Positions 1 to 11,060 of a DNA stretch of 64,000 nt are shown here, one piece after another. The notes beneath the pieces are model-generated. The model did not search any database and was not told where the DNA came from. It saw only the letters and a program-made list of their open reading frames with translations. Origin of the DNA: Semisulcospira habei (Eukaryota > Mollusca > Gastropoda > Semisulcospiridae); contig BTPG01000001.1 of the NCBI GenBank assembly GCA_036245525.1, forward strand, positions 224,654,545 to 224,718,544. The letters run 5' to 3'. Position numbers and translations under genes: made by a program. Within the stretch, counting starts at the first letter, position 1. The number at the start of each line of letters is the position of its first letter.

Positions 1-200
1 GGATGACAACATCACTCGGCACACCCTGAACGACCAAGCAGCCTTCTCTAGGGACAGCACTGCTTGCTCCACACGGAGAGGGGCCTAGAAAAGGTGGCCT
101 AACCAAAGCTCGTCCCCTCGCAACCCCAGTTGGCTAGCCGCGGTCAACGGGCATCTTCTCCTGCGGTCAAAAAACAAGAAAGAATAACGGATCCACTCTC

Positions 201-1073
201 ATGACGACCACGACCGGACTCAACGTAGCATGCTGGAACATCCGAACCATGCTCGACAAAGCAGACAGCGGACGCCCTGAACGTCGCTCCGCCCTCATTG
301 CCCATGAATTGCGGAGGTTAAACATCGACATCGCCGCGCTTAGTGAAGTACGTTTTCCGGACGAAGGCAGCCTCCAAGAACTTGGCGCTGGGTACACCCT
401 CTACTGGTCAGGCAGGCCTGAATCAGAAAGACGGCTCTCAGGCGTGGGTTTCATGGTCAAGACCTCCATTGCGACTAAGCTGGAAAACCTACCAACGGGT
501 CACTCAGACCGCATCATGTCCATGCGCCTCCCACTGAGACACCAGCAACACGTCACCCTTCTCAGTGTGTACTCCCCAACCCTCCTGGCAGAGCCTGCTG
601 AAAAGGACAAGTTTTACACTGACCTGCGCAGCCTCATACAGAGCACCCCTGCAGACGCCAAAGTCATCACCCTTGGCGACTTCAACGCCAGAGTGGGCCA
701 GGACTCTGAAGCCTGGAAAAGAGTCCTCGGCAAGCATGGCGTCGGGAACTGCAATGACAATGGCCGCCTACTGTTGGAGTTCTGTGCAGAGCAGCAACTG
801 GTCATCACCAACACTACTTTTCAGGAAAAGGACAGTCGAAAGACCACCTGGATGCATCCTCGTTCCAAACACTGGCACCTTATCGACTATGTCCTAGTGC
901 GTCAGAGGGACCGCAGTGACGTCCTCCTCACCAGAGTGATGCCCAGCGCAGAGTGCCACACTGACCACCGTCTTGTCCGCTGCAAACTCAGGCTCCACGT
1001 CAAGCCAAAACCCAAGAAATGGGGGCCCCCAAGAAAAAGCCTGATGTTGCCAGCCTTCAGCGTGACGACGTGA
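201..1073 (+). pseudogene. APE-type endonuclease domain of RTE-like LINE copy A
   Basis: The 290-residue frame starts in an exonuclease/endonuclease/phosphatase fold: LNVACWNIRTML near the start, ALSEVRF, VYSPTL, LGDFNARVG and TDHRLVRC at the end. These correspond to the conserved Asn, Glu, Asp-Asn and Asp-His blocks of the target-nicking endonuclease of RTE elements. In vertebrates a relative of this domain was captured in CFDP2, so automatic annotation often uses that name. The frame runs off into unrelated residues after about 1045. The next stretch, with KNKDWFDEN, continues in another frame at 1019-1300, which shows a frameshift. Confidence 0.85.
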
Positions 1074-1467
1074 AAGCTGCCTTTCAGACAGATTTACAGC
1101 GCAGGCTCAAAGACACAGCGGACCCAGCAGACTCCTCCCCTGAAACACTTTGGGAACAACTGAAAACTGCTATTGCAAAATCCTCTGCAGAAGTCCTGGG
1201 TTTCGCTAGAAAGAAGAACAAAGACTGGTTTGACGAGAACGATGTAGAGATTCAGGAACACCTAGCAAAAAAAAAAGAGCCGCCCATCAGGCCCACCTAG
1301 CCCAGCCTTTCTGCCCTGTGAAGAAGTCTGCCTTCCGCCTCGTCTGCAGCAGTCTCCAGCGCAAGCTCAGAGATCTCCAGAATGTGTAGTGGACCAGACT
1401 GGCACAGAGGACCCAGCTTTGCGCTGACAATGGTGACTACAGGGGCTTCTACGAAACACTGAAAGCA

Positions 1468-3405
1468 GTGTATGGCCCCAGACACCTGGTACAAAGTCCC
1501 CTGCGAAGCGCGAATGGCCAGGCACTCCTCACAGATAATACCTCCATCTTGAACCGCTGGTCGGAGTACTTTCATAGCCTCTTCAGCGCTGAGCGCACTG
1601 TTCAAGAAGCAGTCGTCCTACAAATCCCACAACTCCCAGTAAAGGTTGAATTGGATGAACCGCCCACCGCTGAAGAGACCCTCACAGCCATCCACCAGCT
1701 CAAGAGTGGCAAAGCAGCAGGCATTGATGGAATACCACCAGAGATCTGGAAACATGGAGGCACAGCACTGCACAACAAGCTCCATGACCTCTTTCTCTGC
1801 TGCTGGGAGGAAGGAACACTACCAAAGGATCTCCGTGATGCTGTCGTTATCACCCTGTACAAGAACAAAGGTGAGAAGTCAGACTGTTCCAACTATCGGG
1901 GATTTACCCTGCTGTCCATTGCTGGGAAAATGCTTGCAAGGCTGCTCCTGAATCGGTACCTGCCATCGCTGAAGACCACCTCCCAGAGGGCCAGTGTGGC
2001 TTCAGAGCAAACAGGAGCACCACCGATATGGTCTTTGTGCTGAGACAGCTTCAGGAGAAGTGCCGCGAGCAGAACAAAGGGCTGTACGTAACGTTTGTCG
2101 ACCTAACAAAAGCGTTCGACACTGTGAGCAGGCAAGGCATGTGGCAGATCCTGGAGCGACTTGGCTGTCCCCCAAAGTTCCTCAGCATGATTGTCCAGCT
2201 ACATGAGGACCAGCAAGGCCAGGTCAGACTCAACAATGTTCTCTCAGAACCATTCCCTATTCTCAACGGCGTAAAGCAGGGCTGCGTGCTGGCACCGACC
2301 CTCTTCACCATCTTTTTTAGCATGATGTTGAAGCTGGCCACAGTAGACCTCGATGATGACGATGCAGTGTACATCAGGTATCGTCTCGATGGCAGCCTGT
2401 TCCACCTCAGACGTCTGCAGGCCCACACGAAAACCCTAGACCAACTGATTCGTGAACTGCTTTTTGCTGATGACGCTGCCCTCGTTGCACACACAGAGAG
2501 AGCCCTGCAGCGCATCACGTCCTGCTTCGCAGACGCTGCCCAGCTCTTTGGACTCGAGGTCAGTCTGAAAAAGACAGAGGTCCTCCATCAGCCGGCACCC
2601 AAGACAGTGTATCGCCCTCCTCACATCACCATTGGCGAGTCTGAACTAAAGTCAGTGCACCAGTTTACTTACCTTGGCTGCATTATCACGTCGGACGCAA
2701 AGCTGGCTGGCAAAAGCGAACAGCGCGTTCGGGCAACTTTTCAAGCGGGTGTGGCACAATCAACAGCTGAAAACAGGCACCAAGATCAGCGTGTACAGAG
2801 CTGTGGTCCTCACCACCCTGCTGTATGGTTCCGAGTCCTGGGCCCTTTACCGCAGCCAACTACGACTCCTCGAACGTTTCCACCAGCGCTGCCTGCGTAC
2901 CATCCTGGGCATTCACTGGAGTGACTATGTCACCAACGTCGAGGTCCTTGAACAGGCTGAAACTGTGAGCATCGAGGCCTTGCTGCTGCGGACACAGCTC
3001 CGCTGGGCGGGGCATGTCTCCAGGATGGAGGATCATCGCCTACCAAAGATCACCCTGTTCGGCGAGCTTGCTACTGGACACCGTGACAGAGGGGCACCAA
3101 AGAAGAGATACAAAGACTGTCTCAAGAAGTCACTTAGTGCCTGCCAAATCGACCACCACCAGTGGTCCTCGCTTACTGTGGACCATGACACCTGGCGCTC
3201 CACCATTTACAAGGCAGCCGTCTCCTTTGAGGATTCTCGCAGAGCTAGCCTTAAGGACAAGCGGCTCAGGAGAAAAAACAGAGATGCCGCAACTCAGAAC
3301 CCTGGCCATACCTTCCCCTGCATCCACTGCGGTCGAACCTGCCTGTCCCGGATTGGCCTCTGCAGCCACGAACAAGCCTGCAGACGTCGTGGGCAACTCC
3401 TATAA
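1468..3405 (+). pseudogene. Reverse transcriptase and C-terminal finger of RTE-like LINE copy A
   Basis: The pieces are 1468-2043, 2028-2924 and 2674-3405, in different frames. Reverse transcriptase blocks are visible in order: the KAAGIDGIP region, NYRGFTLLSIAGK, FVDLTKAFDTV (first catalytic Asp), NGVKQGCVLAP, and LFADDAALVA (catalytic Asp-Asp). The last piece ends with a CxxC...H...C finger in CIHCGRTCLSRIGLC. Breaks are a frameshift near 1990-2030 and a loss of about 20 bases near 2700 relative to the copy at 33953-35363, which shifts the frame. The enzyme would copy LINE RNA at a nicked target; this copy cannot. Confidence 0.86.
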
Positions 3406-3437
3406 AATCTTCGTTCGCGAAGTCAAGCCAAGGGAGA

Positions 3438-4400
3438 GTACACCTTCTGAGGAACGCTTACCGTTGACAAAGACACACTGAGATCTATTGCTTAGATACG
3501 ATTTAAAGAAGGCAGCGGGATCTGTGTCTATGTGGTATGCCAACAGCTTCTGTAGCAACAGTTCATGGTTGACTAAGTCAAAAGCTTTAGAAAAAAATCT
3601 AAAAAATACCGCACCCGTTATTTCAGCATTGTTTATTGAAGTTAGCCAGGTATTGGTCAGATGAGACAGCCGTGTGACAAGAGTGGCGGGGTCTGAAGCC
3701 TGACTGTAACGGATAAATCAAGTAATGTGTCTCTAGAAAGTGACTCAGGTGCCTGTGGACACGTTTTTCTATCGGCTTTGACAAAGCTGATAAAAGTGAA
3801 ATTGGCCTGATTTTGTTGGGGTCAGTGAGGTCTTTAATTTTGGGCAGCAGAATGACTACCTATTTTCCAGCTTCTTGGAAAGGTACCTTGCTGGATTATA
3901 AATTGTAGATAAATGTTAAAGATTCAACCACATAGGGGACAGACAGTTTTAAAGTCATGACCAAGGAAGCGTTTATTTTTCAGCTGACCAATAGACTTGC
4001 CTACGTCGAAAACAATTAAGTACGAAATACTAGAAAAGTCGTTTGGCGCCAGTCTCTCGTCGCAAAAAATATTAAGTTTTACAGAAATAGTCGGCTTGTT
4101 TAGGTTATTAGTACTTTTATTGAAAAGTGAGAGGTCAACAGACAGGAAATGTTGGTTAAAAGTATCAGCAAGTACATGGTGGTGTTTGACGTGATTTGGT
4201 AAAGGCATTGAGCGCTCGCCACACAGTTTTATTATCCATCAAGCGCTGCGAGTGTTTTTTTCTGGGCCTCGAGCACCAGATACTTTACGCGGTTGCGCTG
4301 CTTGCTTGCGGAAAGTAGTATAATCTTTGTTCCGCTTCAGTTCATTTCGTAGAGCCATGGCATCTTTAATTTCCTTACTTAGCCACTGAGGTAACTGTGC
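3438..4400 (-). pseudogene. Reverse transcriptase remnant of CR1/jockey-like LINE
   Basis: There is no long open frame, but the minus-strand translation shows fragments of the palm domain. KAFDLVNHELLLQKLLAYH is near 3520-3575 and a FFKSYLSNRSQCVFVNGK stretch is just before 3440. A segment at 3924-4208 includes residues typical of the thumb-proximal linker. Multiple stops and shifts show it is an old copy. The part coding for the catalytic FADD block would lie beyond the inserted RTE element, outside this window. Confidence 0.65.
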
Positions 4401-4403
4401 GTT

Positions 4404-5132
4404 TTAGACTCTCTTCTCATGTAGTGGCGCTTGCTTGTCAAGTACACCAAGGAACAATCCGTACCATTCGGCCAACGCTTCTTCAGGAGTATCGTAGTTA
4501 TAAACTGACTGAAAAGAGATTCCGCTCAGGTCGGCGAGAAACGCGTCCCGATTGAAGTGTCTAAACGACCTGTAATGAATAGTGGTATGCTGGTTTTTAC
4601 GACATGGCTTGTCCACCTTCAGAGCCCAACTACAGCACTCAAGATAGTGGTCGCTAAACGCCACTTGAAGAACACGGGAGCTAAGGACCCTTGACTTGTT
4701 GGAAGTGTATACATGATCAATTAGAGTGGCAGACGATTGCGTAACTCTGGTTGCGGATGTGATAAGCTGCTTGAGGCCTACCATAGTAATAGTAGACTCC
4801 CAAGCAGGGTGTGGGGAAAACATGTTAATATTAAAGTCTCCGAGCAGTAAAATATCAGAGCTGCAATTGTTAACGGTGTCCGCCATTTGTAAGAAATCGT
4901 CGTACAACTCAAGTGATGCAGACGGATTTCTGTAGACAACTCCAACAAGCAAAGGGGCCGATTTGTTTGTCTTCACCTCAACCCACACGCTTTCAACAGA
5001 GTCTGATTCCAGGTCTGTTCTTCTGCGTGTAAAGTGCGCAATAGAATCATGAATATAGACAGCTAATCCTGTTTGTTGAGGACGTACAGGATCGCGCCGA
5101 ATTACAGAAAACACCGGTATCAAAATGGACAA
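4404..5132 (-). pseudogene. Endonuclease domain of CR1/jockey-like LINE ORF2
   Basis: The open frame is 242 residues. Recognisable blocks are SVWVEVKT, VGVVYRNPS, ILLLGDFNINM, TLIDHVYTS and the FSDHY block near the end, which match the APE-like endonuclease of CR1, L2 and jockey elements. The frame begins before the listed start without a stop-free initiator, since the endonuclease N-terminus continues upstream to about 5300 after breaks. It is closely similar in block order to the endonuclease at 48048-48521, so the two LINEs belong to related families. Confidence 0.82.
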
Positions 5133-5338
5133 ATCACTTATGTCAGAATGTAATCGAGACTATGTGATTCCCAAAATATTAAAGGGGGTGGGTTGAGTGA
5201 GAAGGACGGTCAAATGGGAAATCTTATTCAGTAAATGATAGGTATTTAGATGTCCCACGTGTAAACTGTGAAATTGTAATTAGCTACTCGACATCTTGGT
5301 TAAACCCCCTCCTTGAATACTCCAGACACCATACATGG

Positions 5339-5388
5339 GGAGGGGGGGGGGGGGGGGGTGAGGGGGGTGGGGGGGGGGGGGGGGAGAC
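5339..5388. repeat. G-rich low-complexity tract
   Basis: About 50 bases of almost pure G lie at the junction between the CR1/jockey-like LINE and the 5' part of RTE copy B. Confidence 0.9.
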
Positions 5389-5389
5389 A

Positions 5390-7330
5390 AGTCGTCTCTC
5401 GAAGGTTAGAGAGTAGTCCACCAGTATGGGTCCCCACTTCGACACTCAACTCTCACTTGTGGCTCCACGTAGCTGAAGCATGCCCAGCGGCCACACCACG
5501 GGCAACAGCTTCGACTGGCTGGTTAAACTAAGTGAGGGGAAACCGGGGGTCTCAAACCCTTGGTGAGGCAGGACTTGCTCGTCCTAGCATGCAAAGTCTG
5601 TCACCGGCCGACTGGGCGGAGGAAACTCGATCAAGGGTTCAACGGCTAAGAGGGCGGGTCAGCAGTGCACTGTGGAGTGTATAGGGCACGTCAGAGCACA
5701 GAAGAAAACATGGCCATCCACTGCAGCCAAGGAATTTACCAGTTGTAACGTCTCATCGTGCCATAGGACTCTGATTTCTGCGGCCGAGAGGGTGGGGTTG
5801 CTCCAGCGCAACAGCTTCTCCACCAAAATCTCCTTCACTCGCAGGATTTGTGCATAGATCTTCATCTTCACCAAGTCTGCTTCTTCGTCTTCTTTTTTTC
5901 TTCTGCCGCCTCCAGAAGCCCTGCGGCGATGGAGAACTGGCGAACCGACAAGTAGAGGTTACTACTGGGAGTCGTAGCTCCGAACCTGCACGAAGGCGGC
6001 CTGTGGACCAGTGGTCGCTCTTCCCTGTACCAGGGGCAGCAGGGAAGATTGGCAGCATCCCAGGCGACTGAGCAGCTTCTTCAGGACAGCACTGCTCACC
6101 CTAGTAAGGGAGGGAACTAGAAAAGGTGTTCCAAACATTGTCTGCCCTACACCAAACCGGGCAGCTTACCGCGGCTGGCGGTTTAACCCTTTTATGCGCT
6201 CGAAAAGAAAAACAAAGAAAGAAACGTATTCTCGGTACGTGGAACGTACGAACCCTGTTGGACAGAGATCAGACGCAGAGACCGCACAGAAGAATTGCCC
6301 TCATAGCCAGGGAGCTGGCGAGGTATAAGATCGACATTGCAGCTCTTAGTGAAACCAGATTTGCTGACGAAGGCTCGATCTGTGAACCTGAGGGTGGGTA
6401 CACCTTCTTCTGGAAGGGCAAAGCTGAGAACGAGGACAGGATACACGGAGTTGGCTTCGCCATCCTCACCACGCTCCTCTGACAGCTGTCTTCTCTTCCC
6501 ACCGGCATCAGGGAACGATTGATAAAGCTCCGTTTCCCCATCTCCCACACCAGACATGTCACTATCATCAGAGCCTATGCTCCGACACTCACCAACGCCG
6601 ATGACGACAAGGAGGCGTTCTATGAGAACCTCGACACCCTCCTGAAGTCCACCCCTGCAAGTGACAAACTCATCGTGCTTGGTGACTTCAATGCTCGAGT
6701 TGGGCACGAATGTGACTGCTGGGAAGGAGTGATGGGTCCACACGGGCTGGGCAAGATGAACAGCAATGGCCTGCTGCTGCTGACATTGTGCGCTGAGAAT
6801 GGACTTGCCATCACCAACACTCTCTTCAGGCTGGCTAATAAGTACAAGACAACATGGATGCATCCCAGATCCAAGCAGTGGCATCTCATAGACTATGTCA
6901 TTGTCCGCCAGCGGGATACTCGTGATGTCAGAATCACCAGAGCCATGAGAGGAGCCGAGTGCTGGACCGACTGGTGCGGTCTGTCCTCAACCTGCACATT
7001 GCACCAGCACACAGGAAGAGGCTGAAGCTCACCCGACCTCCATTCAACCTGCCCAAGCTGAAGCGCCCGGACGTCATGGAAAACGTCTAGTCCCACCTTG
7101 ATGACCTGCTAACTGCCCATGGACCGTTGACTGGCAACCCAACTGAAATGTGGAACCAGTTCAGGGGGATGGTGACGGAGTCTGCCAAAGACGTGCTTGG
7201 ACCCAACCAGAGGGTACACCAGGATTGGTTCGATGAGAACAATGAAGAGACCAACAAGCTACTGGGGCAATAGCGCAGTGCCTTCATCGAGTGGCAGAAC
7301 GACATCGATAGAGGTCAAGACGCGGGACAC
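5390..7330 (+). mobile_element. RTE-like LINE, copy B: 5' UTR and endonuclease only
   Basis: This is a second RTE subfamily copy. A GC-rich leader (about 5390-6180) precedes the endonuclease, and the sequence stops near 7330 in the linker between endonuclease and reverse transcriptase. Beyond that, ORF1 of the minus-strand CR1/jockey-like LINE resumes. Normal LINE insertions lose the 5' end, but here the 3' end is missing, which points to a later deletion or rearrangement. A 3' portion of the same subfamily is present at 38021-40178. Confidence 0.78.
6126..7025 (+). pseudogene. Endonuclease of RTE-like LINE copy B
   Basis: Two pieces lie in the same frame, 6126-6482 and 6519-7025, separated by a TGA at 6480-6482. 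Motifs are KRILGTWNVRTLL, IDIAALSETRF, IIRAYAPT, LIVLGDFNARVG, and WHLIDYVIVRQRD. After WTDW near 6970 the frame is lost by a shift; the continuing linker (VLNLHIAPAHRK and DWFDENNEE) is readable to about 7300. The endonuclease is therefore inactive. Confidence 0.82.
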
Positions 7331-8511
7331 CGGCAGCTGAGAAGGTGGCCGTGTTTTCGATAAACACAACCCCAGTCTTGCGGCAGGCGTGCCATAGGTT
7401 AGTGTTGGACAAGTATATGGGAAGTGTCAGCCCACACTGTGTCTTGGGAGGCAGGATGCTGGAGGCGTAAAGACGGGCCTAGGGGAACACGCGCCTGCAC
7501 TGCATTAGTATTTGGTCCCACAGGCGGCTGGTCACTTCGCCAGTCTTACAATCGTTTACACCCACATGCACAGTGGCCATCTGTACATTTGGGGTGTCTC
7601 AGTCTGTCGCTGCATCCAGTCCGCAAGAAATGCAGCTTTTTTTGAGACCAGACACAGAGATTAATTGGACCCTCTCGCGCCGTGAAGTCGCCATCTTGCC
7701 ACCCTTCATGTACTTAAGCGTGGAGCAGCCGATGACGAGATGTGTTATGTCCGGCTGGATACGGCTAGTGGCAAAGTTTTCAGCTGGCGACTGACTGCGG
7801 GGAGGGTTGGTGCGACTGACGGCACGGTCTGATGTGTTCTGATGCAGGGGTTGACCATCTGAGCAACAGTTATTTCTGGGGGTGATAACAACAGGTTTTG
7901 GGTCAGTATCAGACATAGACATCGGTGGCGAAACCTCAAGGGTATTAGCGCTCTGCTCGGTGGTAGGAGACTGCAGCGGCTGGACGGTGAAGGGGCCATA
8001 ATCTTCTTGACCCGATTCTTGTTGATCTCAGGAGCGGTCAAATACATTGGCTGGATGGAGGGTGCGCCGGGCGGGGCATTTTGGGGGGATGACCAGCTGT
8101 CAGCAGGACTGGTGGCGATAGAGGAGAACACACTGTCCATTAAGGTCATCCTCCATAGGAGTTTTACAAGATCAACAGGTTGATGAAACTCCGTCATGAC
8201 CCACTTCTCGCTCTTGACGCCCTGGATGAGACACGTGCCCCATTAGATCGTTTCTTTCTGTAGTAGAGAGTGATAGTGATGTACATGACGCCGGCCCGCC
8301 ATATCTGTACGAACGACTTGGCCAGGCAGTCTGGAAGAGCAGTGTTCTTGCTATGCAAGTTGAAATCACGTAGAATAATATCGTTTTCCTCAAAGTCAAT
8401 GTCTCTCCAAAGAATATAAAAGCTGTCGTAATTTTTCAACAGATGGTTGTACCTGACGTTGAGAGCTTTTCGCCAACGCTTCAGGACCGTTATATCACCA
8501 GTCTTAAACAC
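7330..8511 (-). pseudogene. LINE ORF1 with SGNH-hydrolase-like domain (broken)
   Basis: The minus strand reads through three frames: 8194-8511, 7745-8197 and 7599-7922 down to about 7330. The last part contains HLVIGCSTLKYMKGGKM, then ISVSGL, then MATVHVGVNDCKTGEV and a RLYASSILPPKTQ segment. That order (strand with a GxS-like turn, then GxND-like block) is what is seen in the esterase/SGNH-like ORF1 proteins of CR1-type LINEs. The usual nucleophile context is altered here (CST). At least two frameshifts break it. It is the 5' partner of the ORF2 remnant at 3438-5300. Confidence 0.62.
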
Positions 8512-8519
8512 CTTCTGTT

Positions 8520-9180
8520 GTCAACTTTGGTGTGTATGATGGTGGGAGTTGCGAGGGAGCCAAGGGGATGGAGACGGGTTGGCTGGTTTCCTATTACGGG
8601 GGACAACGTCGCCATTGTGTAGCAGATGTAGATGAAATACCAGCGAGGTGGGGTGGAGTGTCAGATAGGGGGATGGGCAAAAGAAAGGGAGGTAGGGGTG
8701 AAGAGGGAATGGGGCTCAGTGGTAAGTTGAAGGTACGGGATTGTCAGACTCTGAGCATCCTGACACTTAGCAAAACACCGCGAGGGGCTGAAGGATTAGT
8801 ATCACGGCGTTTGCACAGCTGTGGGTAGGGCGCCAGGGAGACTGGAGAAAGCGCTATAGCAGACCAGGCGTGTCGTAACCAGCATCCGGCATTGGCGTGG
8901 TCAAGAGGCACTTGAGTCTGGCAGCTTGGTCATGAGATATCCCGCTGACGCCAGCCACGTCACCGGTAACCGACAGGGCAACGAGGAAGATACGTTACAG
9001 AAAACATATGGCGAAAAGATCGTGTACAAATATGATGGTACTCACAAAGTCCAAATGCGCGTAGTGCCTGACAGCCGTGAGCAGTATGTTGATACCGTGA
9101 CTTTCACTTAGTAAGCACACACGATGACAGTCCGTGTAGTCCGAGTAAAACTCTCAGCAAGCTAACACAACCAGACACTG
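8520..9180. other. No gene recognised
   Basis: Short open frames occur (8532-8828, 8926-9111) but none shows a domain, repeat or splice context that I can support. Part of it may be the 5' leader of the minus-strand LINE whose ORF1 starts near 8511. Confidence 0.5.
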
Positions 9181-9239
9181 GTGTCAAAAACCTTTTTTTC
9201 TCTTCACATAGTAATGATAATTTTCAAATATACTGAGAC

Positions 9240-9500
9240 ACAAACACAATTACAGTATGATTAGTGTTCCATATAAACATTTGCAGCACAAATTTCGATG
9301 AAAGTAGTGACCTTAAACTCGTGAATAGTCACATTATTCCAACTAAACAAATTTGCGCAATAGGCTCAGTTTTCAAGAACACTGAAGCACGAACACAATC
9401 ACAATATAATATTCCATATGATAAGGTTGTCAATATAAACACGTTGCAGCACAAATTTCGATGTAATTGATGACAATGAACTCCTGAATAAACAGAGTTT
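9240..9500. repeat. Two-unit degenerate tandem repeat, about 150-163 bp period
   Basis: The string GCACAAATTTCGATG occurs at about 9286 and 9449, and ACACAAT(T/C)ACA(G/A)TAT occurs at about 9244 and 9393. The second unit carries about 14 extra bases. No coding content was seen. Confidence 0.7.
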
Positions 9501-9556
9501 TCACGGTGTTCGCACAATCAGTCAGGGGTCACGCTCTGCTGCACATTGGACCGACC

Positions 9557-9559
<3 letters not shown>

Positions 9560-9616
<57 letters not shown>

Positions 9617-9648
9617 GCAGACAGACAGACAGACAGAGACAGAGAGAG
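9560..9648. repeat. (GA)n and (GACA)n microsatellite
   Basis: A run of GA dinucleotides passes into GACA tetranucleotides, then back to GA. Confidence 0.95.
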
Positions 9649-9770
9649 AACTGAACTGAAACTTTATTTTGTAAGGATGAGAGTAGGCACGCAGGCCTTT
9701 TTTCGCGTCTGCCATTAAAATCACTATTATATATATCACTAGGAAAGGTAAATAAAAGTAAAAGGTATTT

Positions 9771-9821
9771 CACACACACACACACATACACACACATACA
9801 CACACACACATACACACACAA

Positions 9822-9863
<42 letters not shown>

Positions 9864-9866
9864 ACC
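9771..9866. repeat. (CA)n microsatellite, interrupted
   Basis: CA repeats with TA and AA interruptions. Confidence 0.95.
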
Positions 9867-10243
9867 CACACGATACATTTTTTCATAAACTTGAAAATGA
9901 TCATAAAACGTGTAAGAAGGCTACAGAAATTCAACCAAATACAGTTCCATACGCTGAAGTAATTAAACTTCGTATAAGCCCAGTGCGTTTCTCGTTTTCC
10001 AAACTCGGATAAACGAAATCATTTTTTTCCCCGTGGTCAAAGCCGGTCTTTCTATGAATAATATTTAACTGAAAATGGCTCGGTTTAGTCGAATTTAGAG
10101 TACGTCGATTGTTTCCAAACTGTCAAATATTGATGGTCTTTTGAACACACCGCGACATATTCACACCAGCACCTTTTGATCGTGTTTCGTTGTCGATTGC
10201 TGCACACCTCGAACTTCGGGCCTGTCGAACGTGGTCGTCATTA

Positions 10244-10266
10244 GAGTGGGGGGGGGGGGGGGGGGC
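10244..10266. repeat. Poly-G tract
   Basis: About 22 consecutive G. Confidence 0.9.
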
Positions 10267-10479
10267 CTTAAGATGGATATTTGAGGGTATCCTGCATATC
10301 TTGTTAGAAAAAAACTCAGTGTCATATACTGCACTTTGGACATCAGGGATTCATTTGAGCGTGGGAACCACGGTGTCACTCAACCGGAAATGGGCGTTGT
10401 CGGGTCCGAAAGTAGGTCACTGTAATGTTTTAATAATTTTCTGGGTGCTGGAATATTATTGTTTTTGGGAGGGGCTGAC

Positions 10480-10620
10480 GTGCGAAGCAAATGAGTCTGT
10501 GTTCTGGGCAAGTGGTCGTCCGTCCGTCGTCCGGTCCGTCTGCCGTCCGTCATCCGTAGTAAACTTTAACGTTGTCATTTTCTCAGAGAATAATTATTCA
10601 AGCCACATTCTTCAAACTTG
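10480..10620. repeat. Dispersed repeat copy with intact TTAA (empty site for a MITE)
   Basis: The reverse complement of this segment matches 43641-43680 plus 43895-43980: the GAAGAATGTGGCTTGAATA end, the GACGGACGGACGACC block and the GCTTCGCACG block. At 10566-10569 this copy has a plain TTAA where the other copy carries a 214-bp palindromic MITE. Confidence 0.8.
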
Positions 10621-11060
10621 ACCCAAGCATACTTTGTGGCAAGAGCTTTCTAAACATACCAATGCAATTTGAATGACCTCTCTCAAAGATCAACGTCACA
10701 GGGGATGAGGAAATAGGTCAAGAATAGCCACATTTTGACAAAATTAATTAGTTCTCAAATACTATTCACAACTTCAAACCCAAACTTCGTACAAAGGTAC
10801 TTGATATTAAGACCTTTATATGCATACTAATTTGGCTGATCCATCGGAAAGGACAACGGCCACAAGAGATCAGGAAATAGGTGAAAAATAGCCATATTTT
10901 GACAAAAGATTTGTTTTCTCTCAAATACTATTCACAGCTTCAAACCAACACTTGGTACAAAGATAATTGTTGGTAAGACATGTCTATGCGTTCTAATTTG
11001 GATGACTCATCGGAAAGGTCGAGGGTCACAAGAGGTCGGCAAATGTGTATGAAAATAGAC
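10570..11060. repeat. Degenerate tandem repeat, about 165 bp period, three units
   Basis: CTCAAATACTATTCACA(A/G)CTTC recurs about 165 bases apart (near 10752 and 10918). It is followed each time by a CATCGGAAAGG-like block and an A-rich TTTTGACAAAA block. The first unit near 10570-10740 is more diverged. No protein was recognised. Confidence 0.7.

Larger units (their letters stand above)
1..3437 (+). mobile_element. RTE-like non-LTR retrotransposon, copy A (degenerate)
   Basis: This is a nearly full coding span of an RTE-type LINE: APE-like endonuclease, then reverse transcriptase, then a C-terminal Cys2His2-like finger. The 3' end is placed at about 3437 because the second copy (33953-35363, minus strand) ends at the same bases, just after the frame reading FVREVKPRE. 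Immediately downstream, the minus strand resumes in the reverse transcriptase of a different LINE, so copy A was inserted into that LINE. The 5' end lies near or beyond the window start, so its target duplication cannot be tested. Several frameshifts and a small deletion near 2700 make it inactive. Confidence 0.88.
3438..5300 (-). mobile_element. CR1/jockey-like LINE, ORF2 part (interrupted by RTE copies)
   Basis: Reading on the minus strand from about 5300, the sequence begins in an endonuclease N-terminus (residues like LNTYHLLNKISHLTVLL, then a QQTGLAVYIHDS stretch). It continues through the endonuclease into reverse transcriptase motifs such as KAFDLVNHELLLQKL and FFKSYLSNRSQC near 3440-3560. 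It stops abruptly at 3437 where RTE copy A ends. Upstream on the same strand, after an RTE fragment at about 5390-7330, an ORF1 with an SGNH-like domain follows at 7330-8511. All three parts therefore appear to be one long element. Confidence 0.82.

Noticed and set aside
9560..9866. CRISPR-like array
   Set aside because: These are simple dinucleotide/tetranucleotide runs without spacers; no CRISPR array is expected or seen in this animal DNA.
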